Part shown: in pieces, positions 6,192 through 12,646 of the stretch
How the letters are laid out: each line of letters starts with the position of its first letter
How positions within the stretch are numbered: the stretch's first letter is position 1
DNA from: an uncultured Prevotella sp.
Lineage (GTDB): Bacteria > Bacteroidota > Bacteroidia > Bacteroidales > Bacteroidaceae
Reading direction: 5' to 3'
Assembly: GCA_900553595.1 (NCBI GenBank)
Contig: USEC01000046.1
Location: 1 to 12,846, forward strand
Length of the DNA stretch: 12,846 nucleotides
Program-made: the position numbers and the translations under genes
Notes under the pieces: generated by a model
Databases searched by the model: none
What the model was told of the DNA's origin: nothing
Seen by the model: the letters and a program-made list of their open reading frames with translations, nothing else

Positions 6192-6794
6192 ATGCTCAAA
6201 TCACATTATTATACGGATCTTGTCGAGGCAGGATGCGACGAGGCAGGACGCGGATGTCTTGCCGGAAGCGTTTATGCCGCCGCCGTGATTCTGCCGCCCG
6301 ACTATGACAACGCACTGCTCAACGACTCGAAAAAGCTCACCGAAAAGCGTCGTTATGCACTCCGCGACGACATCATACGCGACGCCGTGGCGTGGGCGGT
6401 GGGTGTCGTCACGCCCGAAGAGATAGACCGTATCAACATCCTACGGGCCAGTTTTCTTGCCATGCACCGTGCCCTCGACCAGCTCAAGGTGCGTCCGGAG
6501 GCGGTCATTGTCGATGGCAACCGCTTCACGCCATACCGCGACCTGCCCTACACCACAATAGTGAAGGGCGACGGCAAGTACCAGTCCATTGCCGCAGCGA
6601 GCATCCTTGCCAAGACTTTCCGCGACGATTACATGGACGCTCTCGCCAAGGAATATCCCTATTACGACTGGCAAAGCAATAAGGGTTACCCCACACGGGC
6701 ACACCGCGAAGGCATACGCCTGCACGGAATAAGCCCATATCATCGCAAGAGCTACAATCTGCTCGGCGACGGACAGCTCTCGTTCGACTTCTGA
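6192..6794 (+). CDS. rnhB: Ribonuclease HII
   Basis: RNase HII cleaves the RNA strand of RNA-DNA hybrids and nicks DNA 5' of single misincorporated ribonucleotides, starting ribonucleotide excision repair. The 200-residue protein carries the complete metal-binding set: D16 and E17 in CDEAGRGCLAG, D108 in VIVDGNRF and D127 in IVKGDGKYQSIAA, at the same spacing as the E. coli enzyme. GRG near residues 19-21 is the motif that recognises the ribonucleotide-DNA junction. NDSKKLTEKRR and ASILAKTFRDDYM are further family signatures. The C-terminus is GQLSFDF, which resembles a hexapeptide beta-clamp-binding motif (see findings). The WYL regulator follows after 24 bp, so the two are probably cotranscribed. 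Confidence 0.96.
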   Translation: MLKSHYYTDLVEAGCDEAGRGCLAGSVYAAAVILPPDYDNALLNDSKKLTEKRRYALRDDIIRDAVAWAVGVVTPEEIDRINILRASFLAMHRALDQLKVRPEAVIVDGNRFTPYRDLPYTTIVKGDGKYQSIAAASILAKTFRDDYMDALAKEYPYYDWQSNKGYPTRAHREGIRLHGISPYHRKSYNLLGDGQLSFDF

Positions 6795-6818
6795 CAATAT
6801 CACTACAAACCTCGAATC

Positions 6819-7718
6819 ATGCGCATGAACAAATACGGTCGGGAACTCGACCTGATACTTCTACTCACCGACAACGGCAGCTATACGGCGCAGCAGCTGG
6901 CCGACAGGCTCGGCATCACGCGCCGGATGCTTTACTATTACTTCGAGTATCTGCGCGACTGCGGCTTCCATCTCGTCAAGAGCGGGCTGCGCTACCGTCT
7001 CGACCGTTCCTCAACCTTCTTCAAGAAGCTGCAGGCCAACATCGCCCTTTCCGAGGACGAGGCGGCTTACATCTGCCGTATGCTCGACGCTTCGGGCAAC
7101 GACGACTATACGGCGCAGAGCGTAAGGACGAAGCTCGTGCGCCAGTTCGGGCTTGCCGACACTTCAAATCCTGATGTGCTGCGCCGTGTGAACAAGTGTA
7201 CGGCGGTGCTGAAGGAGGCGATGCTGCGACGCCAGATGGTGGTGCTGAAGAATTATTCGTCGCCCCACAGCCACACCGTGACCGACCGTATCGTGGAGCC
7301 TTTCCTCATGATGAACAACGGGCGCGAGGTGCGTTGCCACGAGATAAAGACCCGTCAGAACAAGACTTTCAAGCTCTCGCGCATGGAGAAGGTCGAGATT
7401 ATCGACGTGCCGTGGATTCATGAGGAGGAGCACCGGCAGATATATACCGACATATTCATGTTCAGCGGCGAGCACCGCTATCCCGTAGAGCTAACGATGG
7501 GGCAGCTTTCCCACAACCTTATGATTGAGGAGTACCCCATGAGCGAACCGTGCTTCACGCCCGACGGCGCTTCCCACTGGCGTTTCTCCACCCATACGGC
7601 GTCGCTACTGGGCATCGGCCGCTTCGTGCTCGGCCTTTACGACGACATCGAAATACACGGCGGCGAGGAGCTTTTGGCCTACATCGCAGCCAAGGTGGAG
7701 GCAATGAAACGCGGCTGA
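6819..7718 (+). CDS. WYL-domain transcriptional regulator
   Basis: A 299-residue DNA-binding regulator. Residues about 8-60 form a winged helix-turn-helix of the HTH_11/DeoR type (YTAQQLADRLGITRRMLYYY with the recognition helix at 33-43). Residues about 130-196 fit a WYL domain (LRRQMVVLKNYSS, then IVEPFLMMNNGREVRC and FKLSRMEKVEIID), and the remainder resembles the WCX extension. WYL domains bind nucleic acid or nucleotide-like ligands and occur in regulators of DNA damage, phage defence and CRISPR loci; the ligand here cannot be read from sequence. ATG at 6819 is used, with 6825 (MNKYG) possible. Its partner rnhB (24 bp upstream) suggests an association with nucleic acid maintenance, but the arrangement may be incidental. 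No defence genes are adjacent. Confidence 0.88.
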   Translation: MRMNKYGRELDLILLLTDNGSYTAQQLADRLGITRRMLYYYFEYLRDCGFHLVKSGLRYRLDRSSTFFKKLQANIALSEDEAAYICRMLDASGNDDYTAQSVRTKLVRQFGLADTSNPDVLRRVNKCTAVLKEAMLRRQMVVLKNYSSPHSHTVTDRIVEPFLMMNNGREVRCHEIKTRQNKTFKLSRMEKVEIIDVPWIHEEEHRQIYTDIFMFSGEHRYPVELTMGQLSHNLMIEEYPMSEPCFTPDGASHWRFSTHTASLLGIGRFVLGLYDDIEIHGGEELLAYIAAKVEAMKRG

Positions 7719-7752
7719 ACGGGCTTCGTGTGGCGTGTTTTTTGCGGTGTCG

Positions 7753-7784
7753 TTTGCCCGAACCGTCTCTTTTTCTTACTTTTG
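7753..7784 (+). promoter_or_regulatory. Consensus Bacteroidota promoter for the glycosyltransferase gene
   Basis: TTTG (7753-7756), a 20-bp spacer and TACTTTTG (7777-7784) followed by CA match the Bacteroidota sigma-ABfr consensus perfectly. The predicted start is near 7790, leaving a leader of about 18 nt before the ATG at 7808. This is the clearest promoter in the window and separates the glycosyltransferase from the rnhB-WYL unit. Confidence 0.85.
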
Positions 7785-7807
7785 CATAAGTTATCATCCC
7801 ACGGAAT

Positions 7808-8800
7808 ATGAATCTTCAACGACTGAAATACAAGCTGCACAGCGGAAAGAACCCCAAGTTCCTCTATTATATCTGTGCTTACACGCGTCTTCTTGTGCCA
7901 CGCTTCATGCTGCGTCCGCGCGTCGCACGCCTCGACGACATAGTGGAGAAGCGTCCCGACCTCGACTATATAGCCCGCCGTGTGCACTACTACGCCAAGG
8001 CGTCCATCTATCCCTCCGTCACGCATGAGGAGTGGATGCAGGGCTCGTGCGAGGTGCGCCATACGCCCATGCTGCGCCAGAAGGTCTATTGGCTCGACTC
8101 CATGCCTTTCGCGCGCTACTTCCCCAAGACCTCGCGCTGGCATCTGGAGTGGGGCGATGTGGACTATGTGCCGGGCGTGCCAAGCATCACCAAGAGCCGA
8201 CCCATAAGTGCCGACAACCACAACGCCGTGATAATGAAGCTCGACCGTGTGCGCCACTTCACCTTCGTCACCGACCGTATGCCTTGGCGCGACAAGATCG
8301 ACCGTGTCATATTCCGCGGCAAAGTGGCGGGCAAGGAACCGCGCCTCTGCTTCATGCGACGCTACTACGGACACGAACGCGTGGATGCCGGGGCGATAGA
8401 CAACATCCGTCCCGAATGGACACGCCCCAAGATGTCGCTCTACGCACATCTGCGCTACCGCTACATAATGTGCATCGAGGGCAACGATGTGGCAAGCAAC
8501 CTGAAGTGGGTGATGTCGTCCAACTGCATAGCAGTGATGCCCCGACCCACATGCGAGACATGGTTTATGGAGGGACAGCTCGTGCCCGACTACCATTACA
8601 TAGAGGTGAAGCCCGACTTCTCCGACCTTATAGAGCGGCTCGACTACTACTCCGCACACCCGACAGAGGCTGAATCGATAGTGCGCCACGCACATGAGTG
8701 GGTGAACCAGTTCCGCGACCGGCGGCGTGAAAAGCTCATCTCGCTGCTCGTCATGCGCCGCTACTTCCGCGGCGTGGAGAAGATTGGCGAAGAGGCATGA
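7808..8800 (+). CDS. Glycosyltransferase family 90-like (LpsA/CAP10-type) protein
   Basis: A 330-residue protein of the CAP10/LPS-modifying glycosyltransferase group, which probably transfers a sugar (family members use UDP-xylose or UDP-glucose) onto lipopolysaccharide or capsule. The C-terminal half is characteristic: FRGKVAGKEPR around 169-179, YRYIMCIEGNDVASNLKWVM around 218-237 (E224, G225, N226, D227), and then a CIAVMPRPTCETWF stretch with a cluster of acidic residues toward VKPDFSDLIERL. No signal peptide or clear membrane anchor is visible, although a basic and hydrophobic N-terminus (FLYYICAYTRLLVP, 19-31) might contact the membrane. Donor and acceptor are unknown. It stands alone with its own promoter and terminator, not in a polysaccharide cluster. 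Confidence 0.82.
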   Translation: MNLQRLKYKLHSGKNPKFLYYICAYTRLLVPRFMLRPRVARLDDIVEKRPDLDYIARRVHYYAKASIYPSVTHEEWMQGSCEVRHTPMLRQKVYWLDSMPFARYFPKTSRWHLEWGDVDYVPGVPSITKSRPISADNHNAVIMKLDRVRHFTFVTDRMPWRDKIDRVIFRGKVAGKEPRLCFMRRYYGHERVDAGAIDNIRPEWTRPKMSLYAHLRYRYIMCIEGNDVASNLKWVMSSNCIAVMPRPTCETWFMEGQLVPDYHYIEVKPDFSDLIERLDYYSAHPTEAESIVRHAHEWVNQFRDRRREKLISLLVMRRYFRGVEKIGEEA

Positions 8801-8812
8801 TGCCTCACGCCG

Positions 8813-8840
8813 TCAGCGGCAGCCGCGCCGCTGGCTTTTC
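8813..8840 (+). terminator. Probable intrinsic terminator after the glycosyltransferase gene
   Basis: CAGCGGC (8814-8820) pairs with GCCGCTG (8827-8833), extended by a T-G wobble, with a 6-nt loop AGCCGC. The stem is GC-rich and is followed by GCTTTTC, a short T-run. It lies 13 bp after the stop codon at 8800, a typical position. Confidence 0.6.
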
Positions 8841-8877
8841 ACACACCTGAAGCAACTCTGAAATAGCAGACAATGTT

Positions 8878-9489
8878 ATGAACAAAGACATAAAGAACAT
8901 AATTTTCGACCTCGGCGGCGTGCTCGTGGGGCTCGATGCGGCACGCTGCATCGACGCCTTCCGCCGGATAGGATGCGGCGAAACTGCCGTGTATGTGGAG
9001 GAGCACCGCACGGAAGACCTCTTCCTCGACATAGAACTGGGGCGTGCCACGACGCAGGACTTCTGCCGTAAGGTGCGCAGCCTGTCGCACTGCGATGTCG
9101 GCGATGAGCACATTATATGGGCGTGGAACCAGCTCCTCACCTCCGTCGCCCCCGAAAAGAAGGTGCGCCTGAGGCAACTTGGCAGCCGCTACCGCCTCTT
9201 CCTGCTCAGCAACACCAACGAGATGCACTGGCTGAAATGCCGCGACGAACTGCTGCCATGCGACGGATGCGGCGGCGCCGACTACTTCGAGCGCGTGTTC
9301 CTCTCATACGAAATGCAGAAGAAAAAGCCCGACGCCGACATATTCATCCAGACCCTGCACGACGCCGGCATCGACGCCGCAGAGACACTCTTCATCGACG
9401 ACAGTGCCGACAACTGCCGCACCGCCGCCGCCCTGGGCATAAGGACACTGCACGAGACTACGGGCAGCGACTGGCTCAGCCGCCTCTGA
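8878..9489 (+). CDS. HAD-superfamily phosphatase
   Basis: A 203-residue hydrolase of the haloacid dehalogenase superfamily, likely a small-molecule (sugar phosphate or nucleotide) phosphatase. Motif I is IIFDLGGVLV, with nucleophile D11; the second aspartate of the usual DxD is G13, as in the YihX-type FDLGNV subgroup. Motif II is LLSNTN (S111, N112), motif III is a lysine in KKKPDAD (probably K150), and motif IV is LFIDDSADN (D174, D175). A helical cap of about 75 residues lies between motifs I and II, which indicates a C1-capped enzyme. The substrate cannot be told. No promoter was recognised between the upstream terminator and its start, and ribF follows after 43 bp, so cotranscription with ribF is plausible. 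Confidence 0.88.
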   Translation: MNKDIKNIIFDLGGVLVGLDAARCIDAFRRIGCGETAVYVEEHRTEDLFLDIELGRATTQDFCRKVRSLSHCDVGDEHIIWAWNQLLTSVAPEKKVRLRQLGSRYRLFLLSNTNEMHWLKCRDELLPCDGCGGADYFERVFLSYEMQKKKPDADIFIQTLHDAGIDAAETLFIDDSADNCRTAAALGIRTLHETTGSDWLSRL

Positions 9490-9532
9490 ACGCCCTGACA
9501 ACGCACCCCGACTGAGAAAACGACAACAGAAC

Positions 9533-10474
9533 ATGAAGACAATACATCTTGACACATCAGCACCCCTGCTGCCGCCGTGCGTCGCCACGATAGGATTCTT
9601 CGACGGCGTACACCTCGGCCACCGCCATCTCATAGAGCAGGTGAAGGCCGAAGCCCACCGCGCAGGACTGGCATCGACAGTGGTGACATTCGCCACACAC
9701 CCGCGCCAGGTGGTGAGTGCCGGCTATGTGCCGCAGCTGCTCACCTCGCTTCCGCAGAAGCTGGAGCTGCTTGCACAGACGGGAGTCGATGAGGCGGTGG
9801 TGCTGCCGTTCGACCGCTGCATGGCAGCACTGTCGGCACACGACTTCATGCACGACATACTGAAACGCCGCATCGCAGCCGCCACGCTGATAACGGGCTA
9901 CGACAACCGCTTCGGACACAACCGCGCCGAGGGCTTTGCCGACTATGTGCGCTACGGAGCGGAGATGGGCATGCGTGTGGTGCAGGGCGAGGCTCTCACC
10001 GTGGACGGCGTGAACGTGTCGTCGTCGGTGATACGCCGCCTGCTCAACGAAGGGTGCGCCGCCGACGCGGCACGCTTCCTCGGACGCCGCTACACCATCG
10101 GGGGACGCGTGGAACGGGGCTTTCAGGAGGGCCGCCGCATGGGATTCCCCACCGCCAACATAGCCCCCTCGCTGCCCGAACAGCTCATACCCAAATGCGG
10201 AGCCTACGCCGCACGCCTGCGGATAGGGCAGGGCGAATGGCTCCCGGCGATGATAAACGTGGGCGACTGCCCCACGTTCGGCCGCACAAGGCTCACCATC
10301 GAGGCGCACATCATAGGCTTCACTGCCGACATCTACGGCGCGACGGTGACGGCGGAGTTCGTCAGACGGCTGCGCGGCGAACGCCGCTTCGACGGCGAAG
10401 AGGCACTGAAAGCACAGCTGTGTGCCGACCGCCGGATGACACTCGACATACTTAATGAAACCGGAGACAACTGA
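9533..10474 (+). CDS. ribF: Bifunctional riboflavin kinase / FAD synthetase RibF
   Basis: RibF phosphorylates riboflavin to FMN and then adenylylates FMN to FAD. The 313-residue length and two-domain order are standard. The N-terminal FMN adenylyltransferase domain has IGFFDGVHLGH (GVHLGH at 25-30, the HxGH nucleotidyltransferase motif), GYDNRFGHNR near 122-131 and SSSVIRR at 163-169. The C-terminal riboflavin kinase domain has GFPTANI at 204-210, GAYAARL, the NVGDCPTFG segment and E257 in TIEAHIIGF as the likely catalytic base. The start is chosen at 9533, 43 bp after the HAD gene, and begins with MKTIHLD. The end overlaps or nearly abuts the CPBP protease gene, indicating a shared transcript. 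Confidence 0.96.
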   Translation: MKTIHLDTSAPLLPPCVATIGFFDGVHLGHRHLIEQVKAEAHRAGLASTVVTFATHPRQVVSAGYVPQLLTSLPQKLELLAQTGVDEAVVLPFDRCMAALSAHDFMHDILKRRIAAATLITGYDNRFGHNRAEGFADYVRYGAEMGMRVVQGEALTVDGVNVSSSVIRRLLNEGCAADAARFLGRRYTIGGRVERGFQEGRRMGFPTANIAPSLPEQLIPKCGAYAARLRIGQGEWLPAMINVGDCPTFGRTRLTIEAHIIGFTADIYGATVTAEFVRRLRGERRFDGEEALKAQLCADRRMTLDILNETGDN

Positions 10475-10475
10475 T

Positions 10476-11282
10476 ATGGAACAAAACGGAAAGACATCAA
10501 TGAAAAGAGCATTTATTGACTCCGCATCGTATCTCGTCGCATTCGTGGCGATACAGTTTGTGGTGCAGCTCGTTGCAATCTTCGTGTGCCAGACGCACGA
10601 GTTCACATCCACCGTCACGACAGTGATAACCCTCGTGAGCAGCGTGGCTGCAATAGCCCTGTTCGCATGGCGCAAGTGGACACCATGCAACGGCGCCTAC
10701 ATCAACACACGCCCGTGGGGGGCGGCGGTATGGTCGGTATTGCTCGCCGTGGGACTCATGGCTCCCGTCGCCTGCATCACGGAACTGCTGCATTTCGACA
10801 TGCCCGACGAACTCATGAAACTCTTCACCGGCATCATGGACAACGACCTCGGCTTCATCACCGTGGGCATAATAGCACCCGTGGCTGAGGAGATGGTGTT
10901 CCGCGGAGCCCTCCTGCGCCGCCTCGACGAGGCTCTGGACCACCGCCTGCGCTGGCTCTCCATCGCCGTCACGGCACTGCTCTTCGCCGCGGTGCACGGC
11001 AACATGGCGCAGGGAGCAGGCGCGTTCCTCATGGGGCTGCCGCTCGGATGGGCATACATACGCACGCGCAGCATCGTGCCGGGCATCATCATGCACTGGA
11101 CAAACAACACCATCGCCGTATTCATCTACCGCATCATGCCCGCCTCTGCCGACATGACGCTCACCGAATACTTCTCCGGCGACATGAAGCGCGTGGCGTT
11201 GATGCTCCTTTGCTCGCTCGCCGTGGCAGGGGCATCGCTCTTCCAACTCAACCTCCGTCTGCACCGTCCGCAGCACGACTGA
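10476..11282 (+). CDS. CPBP-family intramembrane metalloprotease
   Basis: A 268-residue integral membrane protein of the CPBP (Abi/CaaX protease and bacteriocin-processing) family. About seven or eight hydrophobic segments are visible, the first at about 18-37. The three conserved active-site motifs are present: EEMVFR (E138, E139, R143), FAAVH (F170, H174) and HWTNN (H207, N211). These residues form the glutamate-based intramembrane active site of the Rce1-like family. The substrate is unknown; in bacteria such proteins process prenylated-like or peptide substrates or act in immunity to peptides. The ATG at 10476 starts one base after the ribF stop; an in-frame ATG at 10455 would add seven residues and overlap ribF. 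Coupled translation with ribF is likely. The AraC-type gene follows closely. Confidence 0.9.
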   Translation: MEQNGKTSMKRAFIDSASYLVAFVAIQFVVQLVAIFVCQTHEFTSTVTTVITLVSSVAAIALFAWRKWTPCNGAYINTRPWGAAVWSVLLAVGLMAPVACITELLHFDMPDELMKLFTGIMDNDLGFITVGIIAPVAEEMVFRGALLRRLDEALDHRLRWLSIAVTALLFAAVHGNMAQGAGAFLMGLPLGWAYIRTRSIVPGIIMHWTNNTIAVFIYRIMPASADMTLTEYFSGDMKRVALMLLCSLAVAGASLFQLNLRLHRPQHD

Positions 11283-11328
11283 CGCAATGCGGCGGAAAAA
11301 CATTAACAAGAAACAAACGAACAACGAC

Positions 11329-12210
11329 ATGAATCCGATAAAAATCAAGGAAATGAGCATGGAGTATGCCATACGCTTCAGAAGCGGAAGCCACATAGGC
11401 AGCGACATACTCCTCATCGATGACATGACACAGATGCAGCTGCCCAAGGAACCGATGCGGATGCAGTGCCTCTTCCTGGCACTCTGCCTGAAAGGCAGCG
11501 CGCGCTATTTCGTCGATTCGGTGGAGCATGTCGTCGAACCGGGCGACCTCATCATCATCAACCGCGGACGCGTGACCTACGACTCGTCGCTCTCGCCCGA
11601 CTGCGAAGGCATCTGCGTGCTCATCGACTACGACTTCTTCAAGGAGAGCATAAAGAGCGTGAACGAGCTTACATCGCTCTTCATCTTCGCGCGCCGCCAC
11701 CCCGTGTTCCGCCTGCCCGAAACGAAGGTGGAGTTCATCAGGGCGGCATTCCGCCGCATGAAGGAAAAGGCCGGCGAGACCGGACACCACTTCCGCACAC
11801 AGCTGGTGCAGTCGCTCCTGCTCACTATGGTCTATGAAGTGAGCGACGCCATCTACCTCGCACAGGCCGAAGAGGGCGCCGGCAACACACGCGCCGACCA
11901 GATATTCACACAGTTCCTCCTGCTCGTCGAGAAGCATTTCCGCAGCGAACGCCGCGTGAGATGGTACTCCGAGCATCTCTGCATCTCGCCCAAATACCTG
12001 TCGGAGACAGTGAAGGGAGTGTCGAAGCGCACGCCCAACGAGTGGATTGACAGCTATGTCGTCATGGAAATACGCATGCTACTGAGCAGCACCAGCAAAA
12101 GCATCAAGGAAATAGCACAGCAACTCAACTTCTCCAATCAGTCGTTCCTCGGCAAATACTTCAAGGAACACACCGGCATGTCGCCATCGGAATACAGAAA
12201 GGGGATATAG
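11329..12210 (+). CDS. AraC-family transcriptional regulator
   Basis: A 294-residue regulator with a cupin-like N-terminal sensing domain and a C-terminal AraC DNA-binding domain. The cupin-like part includes LALCLKGSARYFVDSVEHV, then a PGDLIIINRG turn typical of this fold. The C-terminal part from about residue 205 carries both helix-turn-helix units: YSEHLCISPKYLSETVKGVS and, in the second, SIKEIAQQLNFSNQSFLGKY followed by GMSPSEYRK, the usual AraC ending. The ligand is unknown. The ATG at 11329 gives MNPIKIKEMSMEYA; an in-frame ATG at 11287 would add 14 Lys/Asn-rich residues, which I think are not translated. It lies 46 bp after the CPBP gene with no promoter seen between, so it is probably the last gene of the ribF-CPBP-AraC transcript. 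Confidence 0.92.
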   Translation: MNPIKIKEMSMEYAIRFRSGSHIGSDILLIDDMTQMQLPKEPMRMQCLFLALCLKGSARYFVDSVEHVVEPGDLIIINRGRVTYDSSLSPDCEGICVLIDYDFFKESIKSVNELTSLFIFARRHPVFRLPETKVEFIRAAFRRMKEKAGETGHHFRTQLVQSLLLTMVYEVSDAIYLAQAEEGAGNTRADQIFTQFLLLVEKHFRSERRVRWYSEHLCISPKYLSETVKGVSKRTPNEWIDSYVVMEIRMLLSSTSKSIKEIAQQLNFSNQSFLGKYFKEHTGMSPSEYRKGI

Positions 12211-12213
12211 AGG

Positions 12214-12335
12214 AGTTTGGAGTTAGGAATTAGGAGTTACGAGTTGTTGGGAGTTAGGAATTAGGATTTACGATTTACGAGTTGTTAGGATTTTGAATTC
12301 CTAACTCGTAATTCCTAACTCGTAACTCCTAATTC
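12214..12335. repeat. Heptamer repeat block with inverted copy
   Basis: Immediately after the AraC stop, variants of a 7-base unit (GAGTTAG, GAATTAG, GAGTTAC, GAGTTGT, GATTTAC) are strung together in two similar runs, about 12219-12249 and 12250-12286. The complementary orientation follows at 12295-12335 (CTAACTC, GTAATTC, CTAACTC, GTAACTC, CTAATTC). GAATTAGGAGTTACGAGTT (12227-12245) is a perfect 19-bp complement of 12317-12335. The transcript would form a long hairpin and could end the AraC-containing mRNA. There is no open reading frame in this region. Heptanucleotide repeats of this look are dispersed in many Bacteroidota and cyanobacteria. Confidence 0.8.
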
Positions 12336-12344
12336 TTTATAGGG

Positions 12345-12375
12345 GTCGAGCGTCCCGCTCGACAACACCACCCAA
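12345..12375 (+). repeat. Palindromic repeat, copy 1
   Basis: GTCGAGCG (12345-12352), TCC loop and CGCTCGAC (12356-12363) form a perfect 8-bp stem, followed by AACACCACCCAA. This 31-nt unit recurs inverted at 12599-12629 with two mismatches. It resembles a REP-type intergenic palindrome. Confidence 0.75.
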
Positions 12376-12395
12376 CCAAAAATCAGTCAAATTCA

Positions 12396-12432
12396 AAACA
12401 AGGCTTCTTTGGTCTCCAAAGAAGCCTTGTTT
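12396..12432. repeat. 17-bp perfect inverted repeat, terminator-like hairpin
   Basis: AAACAAGGCTTCTTTGG (12396-12412) and its exact complement at 12416-12432 enclose a 3-nt TCT loop. The 3' arm ends CTTGTTT. This is the strongest hairpin in the window and could terminate transcription from the left. Its right arm is also the first unit of the 22-bp tandem repeat. Confidence 0.75.
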
Positions 12433-12482
12433 GCATTGTAAAGAAGTCTTGTTTTGAGAGCAAAGAAGCCTTGTTTTTTAAA
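12417..12482 (+). repeat. Three tandem 22-bp repeats
   Basis: CAAAGAAGCCTTGTTT (12417), TAAAGAAGTCTTGTTT (12439) and CAAAGAAGCCTTGTTT (12461) start exactly 22 bp apart, with variable 6-base spacers. Each unit can pair with the inverted copy at 12396-12411, so alternative hairpins are possible. No protein frame is kept open, since a TAA interrupts the frame reading KEALFAL. Confidence 0.7.
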
Positions 12483-12530
12483 AGTAAAAAAGCTGTTTAA
12501 AAGTAAAAAAGTAAAAAGGTAAAAAAGTAG
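12478..12530 (+). repeat. A-rich AAGTAAAAA repeats
   Basis: Five imperfect repeats of AAGTAAAAA (with GGTAAAAA as a variant) fill this 53-bp stretch, broken by GCTGTTT. It is almost free of C. It may be a bent, A-tract-rich DNA segment or slippage-prone low-complexity sequence. Confidence 0.6.
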
Positions 12531-12533
12531 GAG

Positions 12534-12564
12534 GTCGAGCGTCTCGCTCGACAACACTGCGCAA
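12534..12564 (+). repeat. Palindromic repeat, copy 2
   Basis: GTCGAGCG (12534-12541), TCT loop and CGCTCGAC (12545-12552) repeat copy 1, followed by AACAC and then by TGCGCAA in place of CACCCAA. Same orientation as copy 1. Confidence 0.7.
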
Positions 12565-12570
12565 ATCTGC

Positions 12571-12597
12571 CAATTGTGAATTCTTAATTATGAATTG
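12571..12597. repeat. Short AT-rich inverted repeat
   Basis: CAATTGTGAATTC (12571-12583) and TTATGAATTG (12588-12597) form an imperfect inverted repeat around TTAA. This AATTC/GAATT-rich motif, like the heptamer block, is of the kind dispersed in Bacteroidales intergenic regions. Confidence 0.45.
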
Positions 12598-12598
12598 C

Positions 12599-12634
12599 TT
12601 GGGTGGTGTTGCCGAGCGAGACGCTCGACAACAC
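12599..12634 (-). repeat. Palindromic repeat, copy 3 (inverted)
   Basis: Read on the minus strand, positions 12629 to 12599 match copy 1 at 29 of 31 positions. The local stem extends to 13 positions (12606-12618 with 12622-12634) with one C/A mismatch and an AGA loop. It lies 12 bp beyond the stop codon of the minus-strand gene and may terminate it, although no T-run follows. Confidence 0.7.
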
Positions 12635-12646
12635 GGATATAAAAAA

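Noticed and set aside
6819..7718. WYL regulator considered as part of a defence system
   Set aside because: Neighbours are rnhB and a glycosyltransferase with its own promoter; no nuclease, methylase, helicase or toxin gene accompanies it.
7720..7760. CGGGC/GCCCG pair considered as a terminator after the WYL gene
   Set aside because: Only 5 bp of stem with a 31-nt loop, and the right arm overlaps the -33 box of the next promoter.
9557..10690. Minus-strand open frame of 377 codons opposite ribF
   Set aside because: Antisense shadow of ribF and the CPBP gene, rich in His, Cys and Val as expected for such frames. The same reasoning removes the frames at 3476-4342, 4878-5657, 7679-8695, 10497-11447 and 11248-11976.
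10476..11282. CPBP protease considered as bacteriocin immunity gene
   Set aside because: No bacteriocin precursor, double-glycine leader peptide or export transporter is nearby.
12417..12482. Tandem 22-bp repeats considered as a CRISPR array
   Set aside because: Units are 16 bp with 6-bp spacers, far smaller than CRISPR repeats and spacers, and no cas genes are present.
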